The notes below the pieces were generated by a model, which ran no database searches, was not told the DNA's origin, and was given only the letters and a program-made list of their open reading frames with translations. Positions 11,590 through 23,659 of a stretch of DNA of 64,000 nucleotides are shown here, one piece after another. Source of the stretch: Trissonchulus latispiculum. Taxonomy: Eukaryota; Nematoda; Enoplea; Enoplida; Ironidae. Position numbers and translations under genes: made by a program. Each line of letters begins with the position of its first letter. Position 1 is the first letter of the stretch. The DNA lies in assembly GCA_030248195.1 (NCBI GenBank), contig JASAND010030698.1, positions 1 through 64,000 on the forward strand. The letters run 5' to 3'.

Positions 11590-13251
11590 GTAAGGAAAAT
11601 TTAGCCCTGAAAAGCACACACGAATGAATTTCAGAAATAAAATACAGTATATATCTCTCTGTAAACTGCGTTACGAGTGGATGTGCTTAATCGCATCAAT
11701 GAGTATGGTGACCCTGGGACACTGGATGACCACTAACTGAACAACTCGGGCGGAACATTTTCTGTACTGTAAAGTTGGCAGTGACTGCTGACTAACCAAA
11801 CTTTACGAGTGGGAACTGTGCACAAGGAGAACGTCGAACCTGGAGGAGATGTAGTTCCAATCGACCTCAGCGAACCTCGCCAAATTACCTATGTGCAACC
11901 TACCGAACGGAGTTAAACCGCTGATGGAGAGCAAAAACTCAAGAATTTAAGAACTACCCCAAAATTTGTGCAAAAATCGGCTTTTGTAGATACTGAACAG
12001 TATTACTCAGTTAATAGCTCTACAGAGTGGACTGATGTCCTTCGATAACAATTGCATAATGATGCATGCATAATAATATTAATTGCAATAACTAATAGTT
12101 GCAATAACTAATAATTAATAACTGCAAAAAAGAATTAATCAAAAAAGCCTATAAAATGCCGAGCTCAGCTTATAGTTGTAGGGGGTCGTTCCATATTAAC
12201 CCCCCAGGGATAAAATTTCTAAACCTTGATCAATCGAGCTGAAATTTGGTATGTTTTCGACAATGCTGAGATAATGTTGTGTTTGTAAAGACATGATAAA
12301 ATGGTCAAACCTTACAAGCTTGGTCAAGCCACACGCGCTGCCTGAGGCGTCGGTTGCCTTTGCCAATGACAACTATAATGCATGTAGATAGGCGATTGTA
12401 ATATTGCGTAAGAACTGCATAAGAACCGCCATGACTTATATGTTTGTCTCTGCTTCCTGTTCAGCTTCGCTCTATGGTGGCTGGCTTACTCCTCTTCTAG
12501 AATATGTATATAAAGGAAATACTTGTGGACTGTGGATTGATTAAGGAGACTATGAATTTTGAAATTTGATGGAATCAGCGATCACAAAGAATTTGGCTTT
12601 CCTGATTTTATCATCTAAATGTGTATGAATCACTCTAAAGTAGACAAGGACTGGAAATCTTCTCAAAAGCTTGTTTTAGAACTGGTTTTCTCACTAAAAC
12701 TGAAATAGAACTGCTGTTTGTTTAGTTGCCATTGATTAAGATGCTCAGCCTATGTTAAACTACAGAAGACACGCTTTTATGTATTTGCTATAAAAGATAC
12801 TCGTGGAGCATGCAAAAATGCAAAAATCTGAGCAACTTTAAAAGCTGACAACACCACCTTCCATTTACCAACTTTTTTGAGAAGATACACTCAATTTCCG
12901 ACTTCATCCCATCTTTTCTATGAGGTTAATATTCAAATATGTAAGCTGGTTAAAGTTTTCATTCGGCGCTGTATCGTTCACGTCTGAACGAAAATGCCTG
13001 TCTTTCATCAATTACAATTGGAATTTTAGAACAGCATATTTTAAAAAATTGTTAAAATTAATTTAGAGACATTTTCACAACTGCATTTTGTAATACACAC
13101 AAAATTACATAACAAAATTTGAAAAATCAGAAGCATGAAAACAAAAAATTACGAAATTCCAGAATAAAGAAAGTAAAATTTTCCCTTACAATACATGTTC
13201 CTAATTTTTCAAGTATGTTTAACATTTAATTTTTGTCTTAACACACGGGAT
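11590..13251. other. probable intron with one inverted-repeat partner
   Basis: It contains the inverted partner of 9811-9858 at about 12848-12893. No exon, domain or complete element was recognised. It ends at the 4-bp target duplication GGAT of the LTR element. Confidence 0.45.
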
Positions 13252-13625
13252 TGTTGAGAATCAACTAAATTAAAGTGTTGCAACTCAATCTTAAAAACAA
13301 ACACTAAATTTATTTGTTACTGATGTGTGTAACCTTTAGTCTGTTAGCTAAATTGATCAGCTTAGATCTGATCCTATGAATCAGTTGATGTTCGATTTTG
13401 TTACGCGACGGTCGGTATTTGTTTGTTCTACATTAAATTCATTGTTACGCCACAACGATTTATAGTTGGTTACGCCATGGAGAATTGATGGTCCAGTGGA
13501 GGTAGAGTTAGTGAGTTTTTGTAGAATTTAGGTAAATTCTATAATAGGTCCGGTCTGAACTACCTGCAGTCGTACCGCCTCTAGAATCCACCTTAGGTCC
13601 AGACAGCTGAGGTAGGGATTTAACA
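13252..13625 (+). repeat. 5' LTR
   Basis: 374 bp with TG...CA ends, the same length as the 3' LTR. Visible differences are AAATTTATT versus AAACCTATT and TTAGATCTG versus TTAGTTCTG. Confidence 0.92.
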
Positions 13626-15882
13626 TATGGCGACCGTGCACAGTTTGACTCTGTCTGGTTGACCATCACTTTTCGACGAAAATTTTGAATTTTTAAAATT
13701 TCGAAATTTCTTACGATTTTGATATTTTTAATTTTTCTTGTTTATTTGTGATTTAGATAATTAGTTTTGAGTAGTTTTCCTTAGTTTTTATTGAGTTTAT
13801 TCTATTCTTTGAATTTTTCAAATTATTGAGATGATTAAGCTAGTTCATAGCTACTCTGATTCTACCTTGGAAACTGTGGTCGGGGGAACTCCCCGACTTC
13901 ACTACTGAGTGACCCCCCCCCAGAAAATTTTGGGGACGGACTTCCCCCCTCCGGAAATATATTGGGGAGGCTTTGGGGACACTCCACGAATTTTTTCAGC
14001 CGTTTTTGGGGAAATTTTAGCCACCCCCCCACCTCCCCTTGGGCCCCGGATTTCACATCAGGATTTGGGGGAGATTTGAGCTGAGAGGTGAAGGGTTCAC
14101 TTTTTGGTGAACACGACACCACCCAAAATTTAGGGTAGGTAATTTTATAATTTAATTTAATTATAATTTAAGCAGCAACGCCTACCTGGTTGACTACCAG
14201 GGCTGCTATAAAAGCCATAATTTAATTATAAATTTAGGTTTATAATGTGTGAATTTCAGGTTCCCCCCTCTTCAAATTTTGCAAATTTTTAGTTTATTTG
14301 TTTCTAAATAGGTCCCTCCACGTCGTATTAACGCGCTAGGTTAATATATTTAGTTTAGGGATATTTTTGGTCCACCCCTAAGGACCCCATTTTCAAAATT
14401 TTTTTTGAGTCCAGAAATTTTTGGACCCCCCTTCTGAAATTTCTTATAGTGTTCAAAAATGAATTCTCCGTGTTTTTCTGTACCCCCCCCCCCGATTTAC
14501 CTTCTGTACCAGAGTAGGAATTTTCAAATTTTCAATCGACAGGATTTTTTCTAGGACCCCCATTTTAATTTTGAACTGTCGGTTACGTACATAAAAATCG
14601 AATTTTCGTAGGTCTCGAGTTTTCTGTAGGAGTTTTTTGGAATCCGATGTTTGGTCATTTTAGTACGATTAGGTGGTAAACAAGCTGTGATAAACGTGCC
14701 CCCCTTCAAAATTTCGATTTCGGTTCAAAAAAGGTAAAAATCAATTTTGACCCAAAAATCGACGAAAATTTTAATTTTTGGCCGATTTTTCTAGTTTCAA
14801 GGGCTAATAACGATTGTATAACATCAACGCCATCACGCCAGCCCTGTAATTCGAAGATTTTCCGGAAAATGACCAATTTTCTAAAAACCCCCCTGTCAAA
14901 ATTTTTTTTGAGATTCGAACACAGTCATTTTTTGAGCTCATTTTTGGAACTTGGTATTTGGACCCCCCTATAGGTTTCAGTAGGTGCTCCACTCGTTTCT
15001 GAGCATAAAAATACTAGATTTTGTCCAAATTTTGGGAAAAAATTTCCATTTTGGCACAGATTTTCCGATTTTTCATATTTTTTGTCACGGTACCCCCTAC
15101 TGATTTTTCAATTTTGAGTGTTTTTGTCGGTTCTGAGCCTATCTACGACTAAAACTACGGTCGTAGAAAGTATCCTAACTGCAGATTCCCAGGATTCCCA
15201 GAATTTTTGCGATTTTGTCCCAAAACGGATACTTTTTCAGATTTCGGTTTTTGACCCCACTGTAGTTGAATTTCAAATTTCAACGATTTGCCCAATTTTG
15301 TCCCATTCTACGGTCAATTCCACGAACGTAGAGTGTAACTACGCTAGAACTGCTCGGTTTTGCTTGGATTTTGTCTATTTTCGCCAAAATTTCAGATTTT
15401 TTCATTTTTCGTCGACGTGCCCCCCTTGTGTGTTTTTTCCAATTACTCCCGATTTTCGGATTTTTTTCTTGGAGCGACGGTAGCACGAGCCGTGGAATTG
15501 TTTGTTGAGTCTTTTGTCACGATTTCGTTATATTTCCAGTAATTTTTTCCCTAGATATGACATTTTTTTTGTTTTGACCTAATAATCGATTTTTGATCAT
15601 TCCAGCTTTTGAGCAGATTTGTTCTGGAATACTATCTACGACCTCAACTAAAGGCGTAGATCAATTGCTCGAGTCTTTTCTGACATTTTGCGACTAGTTT
15701 TCTTGTTTTTGGACGACTTTTTCCAGTTTTTGAGATAAATTTCGACAATCGATAATTCTGCGCGAGAACGTTTGCTTAGGCATAGAGAAAACTGGGATAA
15801 CATTTTTGATCAATTTGCTGAATTACGCGCTCAAATCATTCCGGTAGTAACTAGAGCTCAGCATCGTCAGCATTTGCAAAAT
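13626..15882. other. LTR element leader
   Basis: Long leader with C-runs (for example 13912-13921 and 14486-14494) and many TTTTCGATTTT-like stretches, without a credible coding frame. Such long leaders occur in non-autonomous LTR elements and may carry packaging signals, which is inference. Confidence 0.4.
13628..13641 (+). promoter_or_regulatory. primer-binding-site candidate
   Basis: TGGCGACCGTGCAC starts 2 nt after the 5' LTR. TGG is complementary to a tRNA CCA end. The primer tRNA is not identified. Confidence 0.6.
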
Positions 15883-16701
15883 ATGGCGGATATCAAAACC
15901 TATATTGCGCTTTTTAAGAGCTTAAGTCCGTACAACGGTAGAGAAACTACGTTGACTCCAGAAGAATGGATCACAAGTTTTGAGGCAATTATCCGTGCTC
16001 ATGAAATCCCTGAGGAAAAGAAACGCTCCCTATTGCTAGCCAAAATTGGGGAAACTGTCCTTCATCGACTTTCTTCTCTTGGACTTCCAGATACGTACGA
16101 AGAGTTAATAGTCAAACTTTTGAAGCGTTTGTACGAACCTGTGACAAGGACAGCGGCTGAGCATTCGAGAAATTTCTATGTACGTATTCAAAAAGAGGAT
16201 GAAAAGGTACAAGATTTTGCCGCTGACTTGGAAATTTTAGCCCGAAAGGCTTTCTCGAATGAGAATGAAAACGGAAGGGCAGTGAACATTTTTGAACAGC
16301 TCCGAAATGGTCTTCGCTCTGATTTGAAAACCTTGGGTGTCTCCCTCCTAGCTGATTTGGAATGTTGGGGACAGAACATGGAAAAATTGCGCAAAATTGT
16401 GATTCACCAAAACCAAAATTGGAATCAAAATTCGCGCTCAAACTGGAACAATAACAACAGCGGTAACAACAATTGGTCCAGAAATAATTCTCGTGGTTCC
16501 ATGGGTAATCGTGGAAACTCTCAAAGGCGCGGTTCTCTTCCAGATGTCCTAATGGATGCTAACGGTCAGGCATTAAAAAATTTGGTCCTACAATATCAGC
16601 AGGCGCAACCGAATGTTTCTTACATAGTTCCCTTAAATTCTAGCGGGCAGAATTTTCAGATTGCGGGAGGCGTAAACTCCAGGGCTCCCAACCCGCAGTA
16701 A
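15883..16701 (+). CDS. gag: Gag-like capsid protein of the LTR element
   Basis: A 272-residue frame starts at the first ATG of the open stretch; the frame is open back to about 15772 without an ATG. It begins MADIKTYIALF and contains a retrotransposon gag domain: a PEEWITSFE-type helix, LLLAKIGE, and a YEELIVKLLKRLYEP segment, then a helix with FAADLEILARKAF. These fit the Ty3/gypsy-type Gag core that forms the particle and packages RNA. The C-terminal third is rich in Asn, Ser, Arg and Gly and has no CCHC zinc knuckle. After the TAA the frame continues one base back (-1) with more Asn/Ser-rich sequence. Confidence 0.75.
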   Translation: MADIKTYIALFKSLSPYNGRETTLTPEEWITSFEAIIRAHEIPEEKKRSLLLAKIGETVLHRLSSLGLPDTYEELIVKLLKRLYEPVTRTAAEHSRNFYVRIQKEDEKVQDFAADLEILARKAFSNENENGRAVNIFEQLRNGLRSDLKTLGVSLLADLECWGQNMEKLRKIVIHQNQNWNQNSRSNWNNNNSGNNNWSRNNSRGSMGNRGNSQRRGSLPDVLMDANGQALKNLVLQYQQAQPNVSYIVPLNSSGQNFQIAGGVNSRAPNPQ

Positions 16702-17330
16702 CTTCGTCCCCTCCTGGAGAAAATTCTAACCCTAGTCCTACTACAGTTTCGAATTCTAACCCTAATGTTTGTTCTGTTTTTTCTTCATCTGAGAACGTGG
16801 TGGAAAGTTTAATGAAGACATACCCCAACCAGAAGACTATTTCATCAGATCAAATTTGTTCTGTCTTCTCTTCCTATGCGGGGGTAGTAAAGTCTAAATT
16901 ACCATCTAACCATCAATTCGGACGAACAAACTTAGAAACTTTTCCAAATTCTGCAAATATGTATGTACGTACAAACAGGGCATGCTCTATTCAGCCAAAT
17001 TCTAACGGATTTTCAGCGCCAAATTCTAATACGTACGTACGTACAAGCCCTCCCTCAAATGTTTCTTTTCCGTCTAATGGTTTTTCTGGAAAATTAAAGC
17101 AACTTCAATCTGAAATGGAGGAACGTGTTCTTTTTATACCAGATCAACAACGATGGGTAAAATTGGTACCTATCGATGGTAGCCAGGTCGACAAGCGGAA
17201 TGCACTTTTTCTTCGACCAATCCAACAAAATTCGAAGGCACCAAATCAAGCCAATTTTCATCAGGCAAATTCTTTTTCTGATCAAACTTTTCGAAATTCA
17301 CGTTTCCAAAATCAGAATGCTGGCCATTGA
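16702..17330 (+). CDS. Asn/Ser-rich continuation of gag in the -1 frame
   Basis: The -1 frame is open from before the gag stop through 17330. It encodes low-complexity Asn, Ser and Pro-rich protein with two YVRT motifs and a more structured WVKLVPIDGSQ segment. No zinc finger or protease Asp-Thr/Ser-Gly was seen. It could be expressed by -1 frameshifting at the gag end, or it is a mutational break in a single longer gag. Further open pieces with similar composition follow in other frames to about 17769, suggesting additional indels. Confidence 0.45.
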
Positions 17331-18086
17331 ATTTCCAGCAACCTAGGTTTTTGCTAGCAAATTTTCGGTATAATTTCCCTTTTCAGAGGCAACAGCCTAG
17401 ATTTTCGAATGCGTCTACAGTTTTTCTGCTAGGAATAACTTTGGATTTGATCCTCGAACGATTGCCACGAACGGGCACAGCTGTGAAAATCAAGCGTTTT
17501 CCTTTGGACCTCGCGTGGTTTTCCCATCTGCAAATGGCCACCAGCTAAACTTAGGGACGAGCACACCCAGATCACTAAATCAAGGGGTACCTTCAGAAGC
17601 GAACTTTTTGGCTCGCCACTCGAAGGTTACCAAGCATAACGGTGATACTGGTCTACACGAAAAGACAAATCTCTCTGTTCATTATTTAGGAAATGATGCT
17701 CCAAGATCTTTCAATCATAAGCGACATACTAGTTCAAAATTCGTGCAGATGACACAATTTCGTTTGTAACTCGAGTTTTTCATTCGCCTAAGTGTAGGAA
17801 GGAAAGAAAGAAGGAACAAGGACAACACGTCATTGAGAATAGTAGGCATGCATCTCACTCTGCGACAGTCGAAGTCCATAGCTCGAACGCTAATATTGTA
17901 CTACCTCTTAGCCATAGTTCTAAGCCTGATACTTCCACTGAGGATAATTCACATGAACCGCCTACTTATACTAATGCTAAGGAAGAAAGTAATCCTACGA
18001 CTGAAGTAACTTGTGAAAGCTTACGTGCACAGAAGCAGAAACTGATAAAAGTAGCAGACCCAGATTTTTCTGACAAATTTCTTTAT

Positions 18087-18452
18087 GTGGATCTTGTATC
18101 TTCGCAAATTTTATTACCAGATGAAGTCTCTAACGATAATTCAGACGTGGAATCGACCGATCTTGATCACAACTCGCTAGAGAATACGCCGTTAGCTATT
18201 GAGATGAAGGACACTGATAAGTGTGAACGTACTACCTTCGAAGGCGATACCAAAGTTTTATCTGAATTAGAAAAAGCTACTCAAAACGAAGTAGCTGACT
18301 CGAATGGCACTTTAGCAGCAACACTCAATGCACTGACAGGTTTTTCGTTTGTTAAGTCACTTCAGAATTCTTTTGAAAGCACCTTATCTTATTTGTTCGA
18401 CACTATCACGTCGCAACCTAAGCCGATTGCATCACCATTCAGCAAGTTCTAG
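18087..18452 (+). CDS. acidic protein segment of the LTR element, unidentified
   Basis: An open frame of about 120 residues (also open upstream of 18087 without an ATG) is rich in Asp, Glu, Ser and Thr and ends FDTITSQPKPIASPFSKF then stop. A hydrophobic-aromatic stretch (TGFSFVKSLQNSF...YLFDT) precedes the end. I recognise no pol, env or accessory domain. It may be the C-terminal part of the elongated gag product. Confidence 0.35.
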   Translation: MDLVSSQILLPDEVSNDNSDVESTDLDHNSLENTPLAIEMKDTDKCERTTFEGDTKVLSELEKATQNEVADSNGTLAATLNALTGFSFVKSLQNSFESTLSYLFDTITSQPKPIASPFSKF

Positions 18453-21400
18453 TACTGTTTTGTTGCACTTGCTTATTTTTGTTTAAGGACTTCAATTTTT
18501 GATCTGTTTCACGCCTTAAACGATACTCACGATTGGAATTCACGATGATATGATAACGCCGATGGACCAATCAATTGGAATCAACGACGCTAGATAAGCG
18601 ATATTGATTTGGCATGGATTGTAGTGCCATTGCACGATTGAATGGATTGAAATAAGTTTGACAAGCCTATCCACAGATAAGTTTTGACTAAGTGCTAGTA
18701 TGGTTGACTACGGTTGATGGTTTGCTTGGTATACGTATTTGTTTTTAGTGCCTTGAATCGGTATTCAGTTGGCATTGACTCTTCTCAGCGAGTACGCAAT
18801 GTCAAGCACTAGTATAGAGACAGTTTTTTGTGATCTTCGTTAGCGGTTTGAAACGAATTGGTATTTGATGATTTGAACGAATTAAGCAATTTTTTGTGAC
18901 TGGACTCTTATCCTAGACGATTTGCTCGATGGCACTTGAAGACGGCATTTTGGAATATTGACTTGGTTTATTTTTGATTCATGATTATACGTACATGGAA
19001 TTGCATTGTGTATTTTTATGTGTTTAAGGACTCGACTAAGCACTTGGTTCTCGATATGGTACTGGACACGATTTGGAAGATTGACTGTTACTATGGCCAT
19101 TCATTGCAACGATTCCCAGGACTCTTGACAAATGACACCCATTTGGAATTGATATGGTCACTATCGAATCGGACCAACACTGGTTTGTTAAGTTGGTAAC
19201 TCACTTTTTGACTTTAATCTTAATATTTATTATCATTTAACTAAATGAAGTGCCAACTGTGAATATTGAAGCGATTAATTGCAGTCATTTATTACTTTTA
19301 TCTTTAATCATATACGTACAGTCTCAACTTCGACGGCTCATTACTTTGACATAATCCATACTGTGACGTAATTTAATCTTGGTTGTGTTATAACATTCCC
19401 ACCTACGTTGGTGAGTTGTCTTTCTGGACAATCTACTCAACAGGGTCATTAGTTTGGCTGAGTGCGAACTTTTTGGCTCGCTTTCTAGTTTAAACTGTGA
19501 CCCATCCAACTCAAATTCAAATACTAATTTTGATATCTTTTTAACGGAGCTTTAACCAGTAGCGTGTGCGAGATTTAAAAGTGACGTTCAAGTTTGTAAA
19601 ACGGAGTTAAAACGGATTAATGGTTAGCTTATTGACGGATTAGTTCACGATTTTGCGACGAAAACTTAATGTGACGAGGCAAAATATAGTTTGCGGAGTA
19701 ACGATTTTGGAAGCCTCATGATGTTTTGGAAGGACGACTTATTTTGGACTTTTTGATGATACTTTAAAAAAGACGGATCTAACGAGCGTAAATTTATGGA
19801 AACTTAAGTGGACTTGATAAACGTGTGTTAGTATTTGTTTTTGTGAACATAATAATGTATCGAACCCACAACCTTTGGCTGTCTAGGCCAACGCTCTACC
19901 GATTGAGCCACCCGGGCACAATCGAACCAAGCTTAAGTTGGAATTCGTTCCCAAACTGTAGTGACATTTTAGAAGACGCTTTCGCGCCAGCCCACACAGT
20001 CTGATGGGAGCAAACCTCGACCGTTTCAAACCGTAATGGGCAAGACAAATGAAAGAACAAACGAAACTAAGATTGTCACTACAGCACTTCCGACCCGAAA
20101 AATTCGGGCATTTTCTTTTTCTAATGAATACAGCGGAACAAATTTTTGAAAGAAAGCAAACATGTAGAACTCAAGGAGATTTTTCGAATGAATACAGTTA
20201 TGAGTTATGACTATCTAGATGCTGTTCAACCGTCAAAAGTCGTCAAAAACTGCCCTGATCGCAAATGATGATCCGATAACATCTGTAGTAATTTTGTATG
20301 ATAGCCAATTAATCAGTACTTAGTCTGTATAGTTGATTTGTTCGTATTTTTTGTCGTATTCATATTAACGTGTACAGTATTGATAGTTGCTTGAGAATTA
20401 GTAGTTAATTTTGTGTTTGATGTTCGTTATGCGTATTTAGAAAATCCTAAAAAGCAATATTCGAAAAACCCAAAAATATTCGTGTGCTTAGTTTGTTTTT
20501 CTTGTTACTTATACTGTTTACTTATTGTTATGGTTGTTTACGTACGGTCGTTTAATCACTACGGTTAGCTACATCGGTCAATTTTTGTTTTCAGCTAGTG
20601 CCATTGAATGTGTAAATATGTTTCCTTGTATGTTGTTGTTTTCCATGTTAATCATGTATTAATCAGCGCAGCTCGGAGCTTTAATGGTCTTATATATAGA
20701 TGTTCTGTAGAAATTTCTTAGTCTATTCTGAGTGAATCACTAGTCAATCTGTATAGAATGACATTTTATTCTATTTTCTCTTTATCTTCTCAACGATTTT
20801 CTCTTTCTAGAGCTCTTCTTCTTTAGCTTTCGCTTCTAGAATTTCTTTCTCTTTAACTATCTTTTGATTGCACTGTCGGCTCTGTCTCGCCAATATACTA
20901 TAAATGTATGTGTTTTTAATTCGACTACCACGACGGATATAACAACAACTAAATTCGATGTCTTCTGAAGATACTGCTCCGATCCAGAGTAGAGTAGAGT
21001 TCATACGGGTTTGAACTCATCCTATGGTGAAACCAGAAGACCATCATCCAAAATTAAAATCTAAATTCTACAACGACAACAACGATGCTGCAAATTTATG
21101 GACATTATCTATTTTAATTTTTGTTTGCTCATAAAATGCATAATTGCTTGTTTGTTTTTTGTTAATTTCTAATCATATTTGCCTTAATTTTTGCCGGTAT
21201 ACTCCCTTATAATTTTTGCCATTGATCAGTCATAATGTTGTGCTTTATTTCTATGCCATGTACAGTTATTTTTGCCATATATATACTTTACTGTATGATT
21301 CGTTCGTAAACTTTGATTCGTCTAGTGAGGTAACCCTTTCCCTATCTTTTTCCCCTATATATATGTGTGCTTTAATTTTGGTAGCTCTATATGAGTGTGT

Positions 21401-21860
21401 TTGTGAAACCGTACAATGAATATGTGAGTAACTGTCGTACTTCTATTTTTTGTGGTTTTCTATTCATAGTGGTATTTGGGTATATTACCTTTTCTATGTG
21501 GGTCGTTCCCTTTTCTTTTCTATTTTCTGATTACTTTTGTTTGCTATACTTAGTTTGGTTGCAACTACTTACTGGATTGTTTCGTTGACTTTATTCTCCC
21601 TGTGTTTCGCTATACTTCGCTTGTCTATGACTTCCACTTTGCTACCACTTTTTAACTTTAATTTCTCTTAACTTCTATTTGTGGTTTCTTTGTTTTAACC
21701 ATGGGTAAACGTGCCAGGATACGTGCCTCATAACTGGTCTCATGGGAATTGTGTGAGATCTATGTTTACCTTTGAAATTCTTTTTAACTTTCAACTACTG
21801 AATTACGGTAGCATCTCTTCTCCATCTTGTATTTTAGCAGGCGCTAAAATTTTTCTATCC
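18453..21860. other. LTR element 3' region, no coding capacity seen
   Basis: About 3.4 kb without any reverse transcriptase, RNase H or integrase motif on either strand. Only scattered frames under 75 codons occur. It contains one tRNA-like segment (19858-19918). Confidence 0.6.
19858..19918 (-). repeat. tRNA-like segment inside the LTR element
   Basis: On the minus strand TGCCCGGGTGGCTCAATCGG begins an A-box-like D arm (GCTC/GAGC stem). It is followed by an anticodon stem TTGGC/GCCAA with loop CTAGACA and a B-box GGGTTCGATAC. The T and acceptor stems do not close, so it is a tRNA relic or a SINE head captured by the element. Confidence 0.6.
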
Positions 21861-21868
21861 AGGGAGGA
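21861..21868 (+). promoter_or_regulatory. polypurine tract
   Basis: AGGGAGGA lies immediately before the 3' LTR, the expected site for plus-strand priming. Confidence 0.7.
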
Positions 21869-22242
21869 TGTTGAGAATCAACTAAATTAAAGTGTTGCAA
21901 CTCAATCTTAAAAACAAACACTAAACCTATTTGTTACTGATGTGTGTAACCTTTAGTCTGTTAGCTAAATTGATCAGCTTAGTTCTGATCCTATGAATCA
22001 GTTGATGTTCGATTTTGTTACGCGACGGTCGGTATTTGTTTGTTCTACATTAAATTCATTGTTACGCCACAACGATTTATAGTTGGTTACGCCATGGAGA
22101 ATTGATGGTCCAGTGGAGGTAGAGTTAGTGAGTTTTTGTAGAATTTAGGTAAATTCTATAATAGGTCCGGTCTGAACTACCTGCAGTCGTACCGCCTCTA
22201 GAATCCACCTTAGGTCCAGACAGCTGAGGTAGGGATTTAACA
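21869..22242 (+). repeat. 3' LTR
   Basis: Same length and ends as the 5' LTR and followed directly by the GGAT target duplication. Confidence 0.92.
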
Positions 22243-22689
22243 GGATAATGTCACTAATGTTGAGTCAAAGAAATATCTGAAATTTCTCTTAACTCTATCA
22301 TGCCTCGGCTTCAGCGAATGCTGAAACGTGCATCGATCGACTGAAAAGGGAAAGCGGGGAGTTTGTGTCACCTTCAATGGAAGCTGAAGCTGTGTCGTTT
22401 CCAGTTTAGGCTCTAAATTCATTCTGCGAACTTTCAGCTTCAGTTTCAGTTCCAATAATTGTACCTTCATTTCACGTTTGGTTTGAAATTCTTCATTATT
22501 ATCAGTCTCATCCTACATATTTCGCCTTCAGGTCTAAATTTGTTTAGTTTCAGTTCAAACTAGATTTTTAGTTTCAATTTCAGTCACTAGTTTGAAAAAG
22601 ACAATATGAATGGCAACACTGAATGCAACCACAAAATACAGCTTTTGCAAAATTTAAAGGTCCTGCAAAAAATTAGCTCAAGTCCATTT

Positions 22690-22812
22690 TTAAGAGTGGA
22701 ACCGGCCGGTTCCAAATCCTACCGGTTCCGGTTCCGGTTCTAAAATTCCTTCCGGTTCGGTTCCGGTTCCGGTTCCAACCGGTTCTAGTGGAACCGGCCC
22801 CAACTCTAATTA
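22690..22812. repeat. GGTTCC-rich inverted-repeat patch
   Basis: Tandem CCGGTTCCGGTT units are flanked by AGAGTGGAACCGGCC on the left and GGCCCCAACTCT on the right, an imperfect inverted pair. It is probably a small MITE; no target duplication was established. Confidence 0.5.
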
Positions 22813-23503
22813 AAAGGTTAAAAAATATCCGTAAGAATTAGCAGTAGTTTTGAAAAAACCGATTTTCTCGAAAATGGCCATTTTTCTGATTTTTCATTTT
22901 TCATTTTTTACGCGATGTTTACACAGAAAAGGCTCGATATTTACCCAATCTCATAATTTTTAGTTGCAATGGATTGCACATGCAAAGACGAGTATTTTGA
23001 TACAAGATAATGTGGTAATTATGCTAATTATAGCTGTTAATTAACACTTAAAGTTAACATAGAAAGTTAAAACCCATCATTTTGTATATCATTCGAAAGA
23101 GGCCTCTTGACGAGGCGAATTTAATGGTGTACCAATTAATTTAATTAGTTTAACTGGACGAGGCCGAAGGTTTAGCGGAAAAAAGTAAATAAGTAAGTAA
23201 TAAAGTAAGAAAAATTAATATATGGAGCTATTATAGCTAATCCAATTGACAGGCTTAGTTCATTTACCACTGAATCCACTACGTCAAGAGCTTTCGAATA
23301 TGCAAAATGATAAGTTTCACATAAAATTTTAAAATTTCCTTTGTTAATTTTATGTGTTAGTTTGCAGCAAGCTTAACCACATTATTTTATATTAAAACAA
23401 TCGTCTTTACAGTTTACAACACGTCTATCCATTGCAATTGAAAATAAGGTTTTGTATTCATGGATTATTAATTTTGATATGTGTATGACAAACTTTATTA
23501 CAG
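22813..23503. other. probable intron, nothing recognised
   Basis: AT-rich sequence with no supported exon. It ends in the acceptor CTTTATTACAG. Confidence 0.35.
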
Positions 23504-23563
23504 AGTGACTCTTCAGAGAGATCTGTGACTGCCGGTTTAACTTCTCTGGAAAGTAATCCATGA
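23504..23563 (+). CDS. candidate last exon
   Basis: After the acceptor CTTTATTACAG one phase reads SDSSERSVTAGLTSLESNP and stops at TGA (23561-23563). A second phase also reads a short peptide to a stop. Either could end the TMEM14-like gene whose previous exon is at 11502; if so, the 9-kb LTR element sits in that intron. There is no family signature, so this is tentative. Confidence 0.25.
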   Translation, partial: SDSSERSVTAGLTSLESNP

Positions 23564-23659
23564 AGACAAGCCCAAGTACTCGATAGGACTGTATAACACC
23601 CCAACCGACAGTACTGACAATATGACGTCACAGTGTGACGTAAGCATTGTAAGCAAAAT

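Larger units (their letters stand above)
13252..22242 (+). mobile_element. complete 9-kb LTR retrotransposon with gag only (TR-GAG-like)
   Basis: Two 374-bp LTRs (13252-13625 and 21869-22242) begin TGTTGAG and end TTTAACA. By eye they differ at about three positions, so insertion was recent. The flanks carry a 4-bp target duplication GGAT (13248-13251 and 22243-22246). A primer-binding-site candidate and a polypurine tract sit in the expected places. Inside there is a gag-like frame and its frameshifted continuation, but no protease, reverse transcriptase, RNase H or integrase in any frame over about 8.2 kb. This matches the non-autonomous class called TR-GAG, which must borrow polymerase from a relative. 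It lies in the presumed last intron of the TMEM14-like gene, in the same orientation. Confidence 0.85.
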
